Shown: one piece after another, positions 9,575 through 20,590 of the stretch | Position numbering within the stretch: position 1 is the first letter of the stretch | How the letters are laid out: each line of letters starts with the position of its first letter | Origin: Aquatica leii | Lineage: Eukaryota; Arthropoda; Insecta; Coleoptera; Lampyridae | Direction of reading: 5' to 3' | Assembly (NCBI GenBank): GCA_035610365.1 | Contig: CM069432.1 | Span: 21,080,354-21,144,353 of the forward strand | DNA length: 64,000 nucleotides | Program-made: the position numbers and the translations under genes | The notes under the pieces: model-generated | What the model saw: only the letters and a program-made list of their open reading frames with translations | Databases searched by the model: none | Told to the model about the DNA's origin: nothing

Positions 9575-12302
9575 CAGGAGCGTACCCATAGAGAAGTCGG
9601 GGGGGGGGGGGCAACTGCCCTACCCCCTCTAGAAGCAAAAAAAAATTAAATAGTTATAAAGTGATGAAACAAAACAAAATTATGTAAAGCGATGGCTAAT
9701 AATCAGTTTTTTACCACACTAAAATGGTGTAAAAACCAAGAAGAATCTAAAACCACCTAGCGACTACTAGAAGAATCTATGTTAGCCATCCAGTGATTTG
9801 CGCGTCACTAATGAACTGAGCCGCCCGCCGTTAGTTGATTAGTTTTTTAGTTAAATGCTAGGCTTTAGTTACAATTTACTGTTGATGTTTACTAAGTGTT
9901 TTTTTTAAACAATTAATTGTTTTCATTTATTCTAGTTATAGTTTATAGATATAAGAAACTGGTTCTAAAAAGGTAGGTTAAATACAGTGTCTAATAGTTT
10001 TTTTAAGAATAATAAATTAAAATTTAATTTTTTTAAATTAACTTCTGTTTTTTAGAAAGAAAACCTCTCAAACGAAAAAAGGGTCAAGATGATGACATTA
10101 GCGAAAGTGGAAGAAATGTTGGCGATGAAGACGGAACCAAGCCATCGGATTTGGAGTCAATTATAACACGGGCTTAGTAATTCTTCAGTTCTACATGTAG
10201 CTGCTCCTGGTACAGCTACCCTAAAACAATTGATGAATACAACGGCTACCATGATAATGACTTTGGTCGTTATATTGGTCACGCCTTTCTTAAGTTGCCA
10301 TCAGAAAAAAAGAAAGAATTGTTTACAAATTTCTGGGCTCCGCCATTTAGTTACGATTTAGTTCTAATGCCAGTCATTTGAAGAAAAAAAATGTAACCGT
10401 CGCTGGTTAGATCAATATAAAAGTCCTTGGTTGGTGTACCTACTCTGCGTTTTCTCCTGCTACAACTACAGTCAAAGGAGTTTTAGGGTTATTTATGGTA
10501 AGGTCACACATGAAGTTTAAAGATATGCCTGAAGATTGCAGAAAGCACGTCAGAACTCAGTACCACAAAACTGCAACAGCTGCTACAAAAGCGTTACTTG
10601 AAAATATTCCAGTGGATGTCCAGTTGCAAAGTGATTTGAAAAAAACAAACAGACATTGGCATCAGTTATTTCTTGCATTATATTTTGTGGAACTCTTGAA
10701 TTGCCGCTTAGAGGAAAGGAAGAAGATGAAGGGGTTTTCTTTGATTTTTAAAATTGGAAAATTGACTGTAGTGATAAAGTCAAAAGAATGCAATCTACAC
10801 TTCACCGAAAATTTTAAATGAAATTTAAAATTTTGTGGTGTAGTTGTCAAAAAAAGAATTATTGAAGATTGTAAACAACGCTGTAATGGTTGATGAAGCA
10901 GCAAATATTGCTAGAAAAGAACAGCTTTCTATCAGATGGCGGTTTTATGATGAGAGTCGAGAAAAAATCAGAGAAGAATTTGTAGTCTGTGTTAAGCTGA
11001 AATCTCAAGATGCCCTTACAATCACTAGCGCAATTCAGAGTTTTTTAGTTCATCAAAATCTTTCGGCAGAGAATTGTGTTGACTGTATTGGTTGATTTGA
11101 TGACTGTTCTACAATGGCTGGAAAAGAAAGTTAATGTGCAAGCCATTCTGAAGAAAAAGTACAGTAAATCTTTATTTTTCCATTGCTCAAGTCACAAACT
11201 AAATCTTGTGGTCAATGATGTTAGCAAACTACTAGAAATAGGAAACACAATTGCAACGATTAAGGATACATTATCCTTCTTTAGATAGTCGCCACTCCGC
11301 AGGAATTTAGTTTCTAATCTTTCAAGAATCTGTGAGACCAGATGGTCTGAGAAATACAAAAACATAAAAAAAAAATTTTAAAAAGCTTCCATGAAATCGT
11401 CAATACATTAGAACATGCAGTTACTAAACCAATTTTCATCGTAGGTTTAGTCATAATTGCAAAATAATCTGCGATTTTGGAACCTGTTGTAAACGCTCTA
11501 CAAGGTAAAAATATGGATTCTTGATGTCGTCCAGAAGGATCGACAAGAAATAGAGTATATTTTTTATGAATTACTTAAAAATCACATATCGCAGAAAAAG
11601 TCGGGGTTGAGTTATCAGCACCACAAATCGCTCAAAAGCAAATACACAGAAGTAATCCACCATCAAAAGCTGCGATTGAATACTGGAGACGGTCGGTGAT
11701 CATCCCTTATCTTGACCCTCTAATTTTATTTTTGTATATTAGATTCTCACACAAAAATACACCTGAGTAAGCCTTATCCCATCTTCATCCTTCATACATG
11801 TTAAAAATGGCTTCAGAAAATTTGGGAAAAAATGCAAATTGTTTCGTGGAGTTTTATGAGTTCGGCAATATTTCTGCAGAATTAGATTTGTGGTATAACC
11901 TGTGGAAAAAGAAGGATTTAGCAGGAAAAAATTAAGAGGACATTGAAGTGGCTGCACTTTTAGAGGAAGCTAATATTTTCTTTCCTGCAACTCCACGCAC
12001 TCCTCATTTTAATCTATCAGTACCCTTTAAAGGGTAAAGACCTGGCTCAAGAAGAAAATCAGTACTAAAATGAAACGAAAGTTTTGAACAAGTTAGCTTC
12101 AAACCCAAGAAAAATAATATGTAACTAGAATTTAAAAAAAAAATTTTGGCAAATAATATTGTGGTAACTAATAAAACACTGCTATGATAAAATATTATTT
12201 TCTTAAAGTTTTGGTTTAATTCGCCTTTACCGTGCTGAAATGTCTAAACATAAACGACCATGGCTTGCTCTTTCCTTAGTTTTGATCCTGGGTACGCCGT
12301 TG
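9575..12302 (+). mobile_element. hAT DNA transposon with intact 8-bp target duplication, dead transposase
   Basis: Target duplication TTCCAAAC stands at 9567-9574 and 12,303-12,310. Terminal inverted repeats are CAGGAGCGTACCCAT at the left and, reverse-complemented, CAACGGCGTACCCAG at the right, sharing GCGTACCCA. A run of 13 G follows the left repeat. Inside is a ZMYM1-like (TTF zinc finger) hAT transposase broken by many stops. The 2,728-bp length is normal for an autonomous member. An 8-bp duplication is diagnostic for hAT. Confidence 0.9.
10054..12115 (+). pseudogene. hAT transposase (ZMYM1/TTF-type), decayed
   Basis: Pieces appear in the expected order in different frames: an acidic N-terminal part; a zinc-finger-adjacent region (10,495 onward, HVRTQYHKTATAATKALLE); the catalytic region VDEAANIARKEQLSIRWRF (about 10,890-10,950); IREEFVVCVKLKSQDALT (about 10,960-11,015); SLFFHCSSHKLNLVVND (about 11,170-11,220); a CETRWSEKY-like remnant near 11,335; and a C-terminal dimerisation remnant near 11,960-12,045. 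Stops and shifts separate nearly every block. The protein would cut and paste the element; here it is a fossil. Confidence 0.85.
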
Positions 12303-12749
12303 TTCCAAACAACTCTTTTTCTTTATCTTGAGTTAATCAACAATTTAACCCCGAATGATTATAATCTTTTTGACAACATCGGATGCCACTCTACGGCTAA
12401 CCACTGAAGTTCATCTCAAAAAGTTTCAATTATTGGAATTCAAGAATCTACTACTGTCTCCTTAAAAATGATCGTCAACTTATTTAACTGATAATCGAGA
12501 TTACTAGCAAGCTACGTAACCTATTTGTTTACTTTGTTAAAAGATGTTTTCTGCGTCACCTGGTTTGATAATAATCTTGATTTCAGGTTAGTTTCTAAGG
12601 GTTTAAATTTTGCTGTATATCCTAAACGCATTTCTAAAGATAATATTTTATGTGTTGTTGTGTATAATGTCAGAGAAAACGCACGTTTTTTTTAACTCAT
12701 AATCGCACTGCAAGGATCAATAAATCATTACGTCTTCTAATCTACTACT

Positions 12750-12875
12750 TTAAACCAAACGTCGACTTACGTCTTCAGATTCAAAACAAACTCGCCTATA
12801 CAGACTTCCCAAAGTTTGCAAACAATGTACATCTTTTCGACCTACCGTCAGTGCTATGTTACGTTAAACGTAATC
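12750..12875 (+). mobile_element. Short Penelope RT fragment
   Basis: The bases around 12,790-12,870 match 25,465-25,535 of the intact Penelope element closely: the block encoding LYGLPKIHK followed by FRPIVSTI is recognisable through mutations. It is a very short remnant with a broken frame. Confidence 0.65.
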
Positions 12876-13194
12876 TAATATAGATTGCGTACTGTATAAG
12901 TTTTGTCCCATTGGTTACGTTCAGAGTATCGGCTGTCATTTTGTTGTTTTTCTTGGCGGATGGAAATATTCAAGGAAATAAAACTATATTTCCGGTGACT
13001 TTAATACGGATTGTACATTGTCATCTAACGTGCGCGCTAGTGAGTCTTTCATTTCTAAATATTCACATTCATTCACGTTATAAATGGGTCTAGTAGTGTT
13101 ACTTTATATGTGAATGTCTTTCTGTAGTAAGAATTGGTTTATATTTTTGTGACTTAGTTTGAGTTTCCCGTTTTTTCGACCGTAAACATATCCG

Positions 13195-13315
13195 AATTGC
13201 GCTTAAGTTGATTGTCTAACGTTTTAAAAGTTTCTACCTAGATTTCGGTTGCTTGTTTGAATTTTTCAATTTTTCATACGCTTTGACAAAGCCCCATACA
13301 AAAGTGGGCAAAATG
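13195..13315 (+). repeat. Penelope arm (pLTR) fragment
   Basis: The segment reading TAGATTTCGGTTGCTTGTTTG followed by AAGCCCCATACAAAAGTGGGC matches the right arm of the Penelope element (27,140-27,230; GATTTCGATAGCTTGTTTG and GGCCCCTTACGAAAGTGGGC). Together with 12,750-12,875 it suggests one decayed copy. The sequence between is unrecognisable. Confidence 0.6.
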
Positions 13316-13683
13316 ATACCAATATTTGTTTGATTATAGTCTAAAAAATATCTAACTTAAACTCAAAACAGCCTTAAACACTAGTAATGTGATTATTTTA
13401 GTTGTTGTAGCATGTTAATTAGTTTTACACTGTGATTACAGTCGGTTAGTTGTGAACCAAACTTAAAAAGTGCATTTTTTTTACTTTAATTATAGTTTTA
13501 GATGAAGTTTGAACTTAACATCTGTTTGTATTGAAGCAAACTTTAGTTTTATGTTTACTGGTTTGTCGAATTTGAACAAAAGGCTGAAGACGAGCACTAA
13601 ATTCTAAACGTGTAAACTATTATTAGCTATTAGACTGTGTTGTACCTAGTGCATATACAGTGGAGAGCAAGCTTGATACTGTA

Positions 13684-14242
13684 ATGGCGAATCTGTTTAA
13701 ACTGATAAAGAAGGTTGACCAAATAGTTATAAAAAACACTGGAATTAAAACTTCTGTGAACACGATAAATGATACTTTAAATAAAATGAAAGATGACTTG
13801 AATGAGGTAAGCAATAGGATTAAAGCAGTAGAAGAGAAGAGTAAATCTAATCATAACAAAATTAGTGAGATTGTAGCGAAAGGTTGATAATAACAATGCT
13901 ACGCCTTTAGAAAGTAAATCTGCATTATTGAAAGAAATAAATGAACGAGAATTTAAAAAAACTAATGTAATGTTATTTGGAGTGACTGAGTCTACGTCAA
14001 CTGTAGTTGAGGATAGGATTAAGCATGATAAATCAAACGTTACTGACTTGCTTACTAAGTTAGGAGTTGGTCAAATATTTCCTAGGACAATCATACAAAT
14101 TGGTAAATCAATGGTAACAGATATGCGCCCTATTAAATTAATTTTTGAATCTCGGGAAATTGCAAATAAAGTTATTCAGAATGCTAGAAGTTTAAAGATT
14201 AAAACTGTGAAACATGATCTGACAATGATGCAAAAAAAGTAG
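13684..14242 (+). pseudogene. LINE ORF1-like protein, broken
   Basis: The first part is a coiled coil (KIKKVDQIV..., repeated Lys/Asp/Asn heptads, 13,684-13,887). After a shift, FKKTNVMLFGVTES opens an RRM-like domain seen in LINE ORF1 proteins (13,928-14,242). The frame upstream of 13,684 is open back to a TAG at 13,624 but contains no earlier ATG. The protein would coat element RNA. Confidence 0.6.
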
Positions 14243-14399
14243 TTTGAAATTGGATGATAGATAGGGCAGAGGTGAGTTGAATTTTAATCAAATATATTAA
14301 TGGAGTACCAAAGGTACTTTAATCAAATCCTGCAACTGAAGCCTAGCAATCAAAATCACTATCTGTCTATTACCAAAATGTTAGAAGTGTGAAAAGTAA

Positions 14400-14690
14400 A
14401 ATGAACAATTTACGGAAAAATATATGATTATCTTATTTCGAAATTATTGTTTTTGCAGGAACTTGGTTACAATCTGGAGTTCAGACTGCTGAAACGGGCT
14501 TAGATAATTTTATAGATTCTAGAAAAGATCGTGATTCGGCTTCAAGTTCAAAGCGCTCAGGAGGAGGTGTTCTTGTTGCGGGAAGAAAAAATATACCTTC
14601 TAACATATTAAATAGTTCATCTCTACTTGAAGTTATGTTCCTAAAACTTGAATTAAAAGACATAATAATCTGTGTTGTGTATATATTACG
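14400..14690 (+). pseudogene. LINE APE-type endonuclease, first part, cut by insertion
   Basis: FAGTWLQSGVQTAETGLDNF and SSSSKRSGGGVLVAGRKN match the E-T-W-L and SKRGGGV motifs of LINE endonucleases. The domain breaks off exactly at the Ginger-like terminus and continues at 17,030. It would nick target DNA to prime reverse transcription. Confidence 0.75.
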
Positions 14691-14695
14691 GATAA

Positions 14696-14842
14696 GGTTG
14701 TGAATCCGTTATTAACGTTATTAACCGACTAATAACGTGAATAGCCAAGAGATTCGGCTAGTAACGTTACTAGCCAGCTAATGACGTTAATAACCGGCTA
14801 ATAACGTTAGTAACCAAGACAATTGGTTAATAACGTTAATAC
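14696..14842 (+). repeat. Left terminal inverted repeat: six AACGTT palindromes
   Basis: AACGTT or one-base variants lie at 14,714, 14,734, 14,763, 14,783, 14,803 and 14,832. Around each, about 20 bp is palindromic; the best is perfect, GGCTAGTAACGTTACTAGCC, near 14,756-14,775. Intervals are 20, 29, 20, 20, 29. Confidence 0.9.
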
Positions 14843-15064
14843 CTGCAGCGGTTGTTGTTATGAACGTTGCAAATGATTGACCACGAACCTGAGAAATTGC
14901 TGCTAGGTATAACACTGCAAATATCCATAATAACTGAAACGAATTTCATTTCAACTAGATGAGTCACCATAATAGATACAGAATTTTATTCAAAAAAAGT
15001 TCTATGTGAATTTCAGATACATATAAAGAAATATAAGTATGAATCGTGATAAAGCCTGTTGTTA

Positions 15065-16745
15065 TTATTCATTCTTGTTTTGGCAGCTACGACTTCCGTG
15101 GCATTTCGATGTGCACAACCTATTCTCCGTTCTGCAACGGCAGCGTTTTGTTGTGCATTTTGTCTTGCACTGGCACCTCGTATAGCCTTGCGCTCCAGCG
15201 ATACTAGTATTGCTCACTGCTTCTCTTAAAGTTGTTTCTTTTTCTTCAGAATTTGCGATGATTTTGTCGCTTTCCAACAAATTTTCTTGGCAACGGTTAA
15301 ACTCAAATCGAGCGTACTTCTGTTTGAGAGTGCCATCTTCTGTGCCTAAAATAAACACGCCAATAATAATCAACATCACTAGAAGATCAAAACAACACAT
15401 ACATAGTTTGTACATATTATTCTCATCAACTTCAGATACCACTGCTAGCAGGTTTCGTGGTGCTCCTCTGGCTCTGTCTAAGTCTGAAATTGGTACTCGT
15501 ACTGTGGATCCAACAACTACCGGTGAGAGTTATTGGACGATTTTAACATTTTGGAAGCTTGTTTTTCCAAGCACTTCCTAGATTCCTCTCTCTTTTAATA
15601 TATTATTTCTCCGCTGGCTGACAGAGTATGTCTGAAGATTCTGCAAGCGGTGTCTCTGCAAAAAAAAGAGATTATTAAGTGAAATAAGTTCGTGATATTG
15701 ATAGCATAATGTAGTGTTTTATCTTTCTCTGCGGGGTTCATGGTCGTGGTGTTTTGTATTAAACTACAAACTTTATTACTATCAGGTAGCGTTTTTTCCA
15801 TTTTTAGGTTGAATAGAAATACCACATTACACAATTGTAGCAATTTCTGAATATTATTCGTATACATATACTCGTTTCTTCAAATACCCACGTGGTCGTG
15901 TTGAAAATAAATTTCTAAGAAATAGTACCATGCATTGGAAAATAGGACATTTACTCACCCAGGATATCTGCGATCTCCATTTGTTGGGGTCTATCTATTT
16001 CTGGAAACAGTCCAGAAGAACTAGTTGATGGAGCATTCCGGTTCTGCTGATTGGTTTCGTTGCTGTGCTGGTCATTGAAAGCTGCTTTCATATCTTCTTT
16101 TGAACGAATATGGGAGATGTCGCTAACGGGAATAGCAGTAGTTGCTAATCCCACTCGCGCCGGGCACCCAAACATGACTTCGTATAGAAACCTACCTCTT
16201 CCTGTGAGTATAACGTTGTGTTATAAGATATATTATGGGAGAGTGATGATAGCTTACCTGAGTGAAAAGCACGATTTTTCTGGAATTGAACGATTTTTAA
16301 CCCTGCAGGCCAATCTGGGCAATTATTTTCTGCCATCCAAACAGCTAGCATTTCTTCTACATCACGATTAGCACATTCTACAGATCCCTGGCTCTGACTA
16401 TGGCGTGGTTTTCCATGTACAATATTTATTCCATCCCACATGCTGTGACGCTCATCCAATACCAAATTCACAAATTCTCGCCCATTGTCTGAATGTAAAA
16501 GAGTGGGTGCTCCAAATGTTGTACAAATATCAAACAGCATCGTCGCAATTTCTGCGGATCTTTTAGTTTTCAACGGCCTCAGGAGAACAAACTTCGTTAA
16601 ATGGTCTTGATACACCATTATAAAACGAAAATCATTGAAACTTTGTGATTGCATCATTATCATTTGCGGTAAGAAACAACATGTTTTCTTCATGCTTCCC
16701 AGCAATCAAATCTAATATCGCCTCGTCAAATCTTTTTCTCATGTC
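15065..16745 (-). pseudogene. Ginger-like transposase (rve integrase + Cys-rich tail), four exons, N-terminal deletion
   Basis: Exon 1 (about 16,745-16,258) contains FRFIMVYQDHLTKF, HSDNGREF (catalytic Asp) and HGKPRHSQSQGSVECANRD (catalytic Glu). The intron 16,257-16,202 (56 bp, GTAAGC...CACAG) restores the frame into exon 2 (16,201-15,959) with FGCPARVGLATTAIP. A longer intron (15,958 to about 15,593) leads to exon 3 with GSTVRVPISDLDRARGAPRN and LLAVVSEVDENNMYKL (to 15,403). Intron 15,402-15,346 leads to exon 4 (15,345-15,065), a Cys-rich tail RCQCKTKCTTKRCRCR...CTSKCH...CQN, probably zinc-binding. One frameshift lies near 15,520. The N-terminal zinc domain and the first catalytic Asp region are lost: a short leader MDMRKRFDEAILDL joins straight to the core. 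The sequence is otherwise well kept, so decay is recent. Confidence 0.75.
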
Positions 16746-16872
16746 CATGTTCACTTTCTTTCCACACCACAATTATTAGCACTAGCACCGAGAGGATTGA
16801 TGCAACGCGTAGCATCGCCCAGCTGTTCGCGTCCTAAGGTGATGCGCTTGCGTATCGCGTTTTCTCGTAATA

Positions 16873-17019
16873 AAATTAACGTTATTAACCAAGAAGATTG
16901 GTTATTAACGTTATTAGCCGGGTAATAACGTTAATCACCGGTTAATATCGTTATTAGTCTACAGAATTGACTACTAACGTTATTAGCCGGCTAATAACGT
17001 TAATAGCGGATTCACAACA
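16873..17019 (-). repeat. Right terminal inverted repeat: six AACGTT palindromes
   Basis: Cores lie at 16,878, 16,907, 16,927, 16,947 (ATCGTT), 16,976 and 16,996. Intervals 29, 20, 20, 29, 20 mirror the left end exactly, and the outermost core is 18 bp from the terminus on both sides. Confidence 0.9.
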
Positions 17020-17029
17020 ATAACCGTAA

Positions 17030-19320
17030 CATTTATACCTCCGAATTCGGGAATTAATGTATATGATTTATTCTTATCTGAACTTGATAGAATTACCTGT
17101 GAGCACCTAAACTGTGATGCAGTTGTTGTTGGCGAATAAATTGGAGCATAGACACAGGCCTACCTGATCCTACTGAAACTATTGGTCGTACGAGTAATGT
17201 ATTTACATGTGGTATGGCTGGTCTAGGTTTACAGCAAATAAATTTTGTTTGGAATATAAGAGGAACCTTATTAGATCTTTGCTATGCTCTAGAGATATTG
17301 GTACGTGTTGGCAGTATGAGGAACCCTTGGTGTACCCAGTTCACATTGTAGGTGGTCACCCTCTTCTAAGAATATCTCTACGCGTCAGTCACACAAAGGT
17401 TCACCCAGTTAAATCTACTTTTTTTAACTTCAATAAAGTGGACTACAAAATGTTAAATTATTATTTTGAGCAAATAAGATGGAAGTCAATTTTTAGTAAT
17501 AAAATGTTATCTGACAATTTGAAAAAGGCGCTAGAGACGTTCTATGCAGTTCTCAAGGAATCTTTTAGTCTGTATGTACCTGTTGGGAAAAAATGTGCCA
17601 GTAAGTTTCCAGAATGGTGTTCTTCGAAGCTAAAAGATTACATAATTAAGAAAAAGATAGAACATAAATATTTCAAATTATCTGGGAAGATAGAAGATTA
17701 CAACCATTTTTCTACTCTAGGAGTTAAATGTAAAGTATTAGCAAAATCAAATCTCTCTAATAATAAAAATTCTGTAGAGCAGTCTTTGAAGGCTAATCCA
17801 AATTCATTCTGGGCCTATCTAAATCTCTTAGAAAGGATGAAAGTGTACCAGTTCAAATGCTATTTGATGGCGAGAAGAGCCCGGATGGTTGCGTCATTGC
17901 CAACATGTTTACTAAATTCTTTTTTTTCAGTATTTATAAAGGATAATGTTGTTCAGCCAAGAGTGGAAGAGAGATTTAGCTCTGAAGTTGACATCTCGCT
18001 CATTCAGTTTACTCAGTTTGAAATATATCAAGCATTGGTAAAATTAACTAGTAAGAAGTCGATGGGAACTGATAAAGTACCCTTAATTTTGTGCTAACAA
18101 ACTGCAGAACAGTTAGCCACTTAAAAATGTTGTAAGAAATTACCGTCCCATTACTATACTTTCTGCCATACCTAAGTTTTTTGAAAAGTTACTTCAAGAA
18201 AAATTGTGTTTAGTCATGAGAAATATAATTGTGGAACATCAGCACGGTTTCGTTAAGGGAAGCTTAACTTCTACGAACCTTGTGATCTACACTCAACATA
18301 TCCTAGATGCTTTCGAGAAAGGAGCGGATGTAGAATCTGTTTACACGAATTTTAGTAAGGCGTTTGATAAGGTTAACCATACTATACTTAGTGCTAAACT
18401 GAAATATTATGGTATAAGTGGCTCACTACTGCGTTGGTTCAATGACTACTTGAGTGACAGGCGATTGAAAGTAAAATTTTCCTTAGATTTTTTTTCGACG
18501 ATTTTATTACTACTTCAGGTGTACCTCAAGGATACCATTTGAGCCTTTTACTTTTCAACCTCTTTGTAAATGACATTGGTAGTCAATTCTGCTTTTCTAA
18601 ATACTTGTTTGCTGACTACCTAAAAGTCTTATAAGGGGTAAAAGTGACGTGGAACTGATAAAAAGTTGAAATTGTAATGTACAGCTATTAAACTTGATTT
18701 AAATTTAAATAAATGTTACCATGTTTTTTTTAGTCGGAAAAAGAGAAAATAGGAAATAAATTTTGATCTGTTTAATGTTAGGCTTAAGTGTGTTGATACC
18801 ATTGTAGATCTAGGAGTTACCATTACATGTGATTTGTCTATCAGTAACCATGTCAATAATATAGTAGTTAAGACTAGTAGAGTATTAGGATTTCTGTTTA
18901 GAGCGTCCAGTCATTTTTTAGATGTAAATACATTTAAAGTGTTGTATTGTGCTCTGGTACGGTCTGTCCTTGAATATAGTTGTTTTGCGTGGTGTCCTTG
19001 CAATAAGTTCCAATGTTTTGATAAAGTTCAAAATAAGTTTCTACGTTATTGTCAATATAAATTAAGTTAAAATCATGTAATAGGGGAATATGATGAAATT
19101 AGGCAATATCTAGGATTAGAGAAAATAAAGACTAGAAGAGATTTCAATTTTTATATAACATAATTTTTAATAATAGTAATTGTTCTTACTTACTAAGTAA
19201 AAGAAATTTCAATGTTCCTAAATATAACAGATGTAATATAAAGTTTTTCAACATTGAATATAAGAAAAATAATTATAGTTACCACTCTCCGTTATGCCGT
19301 ATTTCTAGAAAGCATAATAA
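17030..19320 (+). pseudogene. LINE ORF2: endonuclease end, RT and C-terminal region, broken
   Basis: The endonuclease end (FIPPNSGINVYDLFLSELD) is followed by a 296-residue open frame (17,207-18,097) with the linker WKSIF..., PEWCSSKLKDYIIKKK, NPNSFWAYL and the RT start GTDKVP. Next come YRPITILSAIPKFFEKLL, EHQHGFVKGSLTSTNL and YTNFSKAFDKVNH (18,140-18,380), then SGVPQGYHLSLLLFN and LFADYLKV (about 18,510-18,630), and the thumb LEYSCFAWCPC (to 19,070). The catalytic box reads FADY instead of FADD. Several stops and shifts occur. The order and motifs place it in the Jockey/CR1 group. Confidence 0.8.
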
Positions 19321-19570
19321 ATAACATTAATTTTCCATTAATCATTGTCTTTTTTGCTTGTTGGTTGTGTTATGATGTAGGATTCTTTTTCAAATTTCAG
19401 TATTTGAAATTATGTACTTTTCTGTCTGTAGTATTCAAAAAATTATCTGTTTATAGTTAATGATTAATTAATGATTAATTATCTGTCTTACACTTGATTA
19501 AATTATTAGTTCAATATTATTGTAAAATGAGCGTTTTGCTCTTAAAATTAATAAATACATAAAATAAATG

Positions 19571-20135
19571 AATAATATTTTAATGTTTTGTACTACCGTC
19601 AAGCAAAAACGACAAGTCATTCCTTAGAAACGAATATTATCGATGAACTACGAAAATTGACTGTAAAGTTTGTTAATGTGATAAGAAATGTGCATTCCAG
19701 CATCTGTTTTAGGCACACGTGCTGCAAAGATAATGGAAAATGACGTAAGCATTGCACTGCACACTGCACTGAGTAGGCGACTCGGTTGAAGACCGCACGA
19801 AAGCATTTAAACATGTACTTACCTTCTTTTTTAACTCGCATAAAATTGTATTATGTGTGTCTCACTCTTGACTACAATAACTATCATCTATGATTCGTCT
19901 TCAAGATAGTACTTATACATACAGACACGCGTACATGTCAGTCTAAATGAGGTATAATATCAGCTTCAGATAAATCCGCTTCTTTTCGTATCTGTCGAGT
20001 TAAATTGACAATTATTTAAACGCGCAAAATTCAAACGCTGATTTAAACGTAAATTCTCTGTAATTTAGTTAATAAAATAACTTTTTTTATAGGTCATTGA
20101 CCAAATGACCTAATAGAGAAGCCGCCACTGCCGCT
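19571..20135. other. Unassigned stretch after the LINE
   Basis: A 74-residue minus-strand frame (19,841-19,617) has no recognisable motif. Nothing else seen. Confidence 0.4.
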
Positions 20136-20139
20136 AATT

Positions 20140-20590
20140 ATCTAGCTATTTGACGTTTCAACAAAATTTTATCAACGTGTTTGTGTTTACTGGGATTCGA
20201 ACAAACTGAAGGATCAGCCATGGGATTACCATTTTCTCTAGTTATCGCGAATAAGTTTATTGAAGATTTTGAAGAAACAGCATTAGAAACCATTACCCTT
20301 AAACCAAAATGCTGATTACGTTATGTAGATAATACTTTTATAGTTTGGCCTCATGGCATAAATATTCAACAGCTTCTTAGACTACATCAACCAGTTAGAA
20401 CCCAACTTCAAATTTGCTATGGAGACCGAAAGAAACAGACATTTTCTTCTTAGACGTACTGGTCACTTAGAAGATGGATAACACATTGGGGCATTAAGTA
20501 TACAGCAAACCGACACACCGACAGACACCTCAATGCTAAAACTTCTGGTCCAGACTATACAAGGAAATAATCGAAATTTTTGTCTTTGTA
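20140..20590 (+). mobile_element. Penelope RT palm fragment
   Basis: EQTEGSAMGLPFSLVIAN, then LRYVDNTFIVWPHG and FKFAMETE are the RT palm of a Penelope-like element in shifted frames. The catalytic box reads YVDN instead of YVDD. No arms were found. Confidence 0.8.

Larger units (their letters stand above)
14696..17019 (-). mobile_element. Ginger-like DNA transposon with palindrome-array TIRs
   Basis: The element sits inside a LINE endonuclease. Likely target duplication is ATAA (14,692-14,695 and 17,020-17,023). Termini are GGTTGTGAATCC and, reverse-complemented, TGTTGTGAATCC. Inverted repeats of about 147 bp are each built from six AACGTT-centred palindromes with spacing 20-29-20-20-29. 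The coding strand is minus, with a retroviral-type (rve) DDE integrase as transposase, closest in my reading to the KRBA2/SCAND3-type integrases and to Ginger elements. A 4-bp duplication fits Ginger. The N-terminal part of the transposase is deleted. Confidence 0.8.
13620..19570 (+). mobile_element. Jockey/CR1-like LINE, split by a Ginger-like element
   Basis: ORF1 remnants (13,660-14,242) are followed by the start of an APE-type endonuclease (14,400-14,690). The Ginger-like insertion at 14,696-17,019 interrupts it. The endonuclease resumes at 17,030 with FIPPNSGINVYDLF, followed by the RT (17,400-19,070), a C-terminal stretch (to about 19,320), and a simple 3' tail AATAAATACATAAAATAAAT near 19,550. 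Both halves are in the same orientation and join in the middle of one domain, so the LINE was there first. Confidence 0.85.
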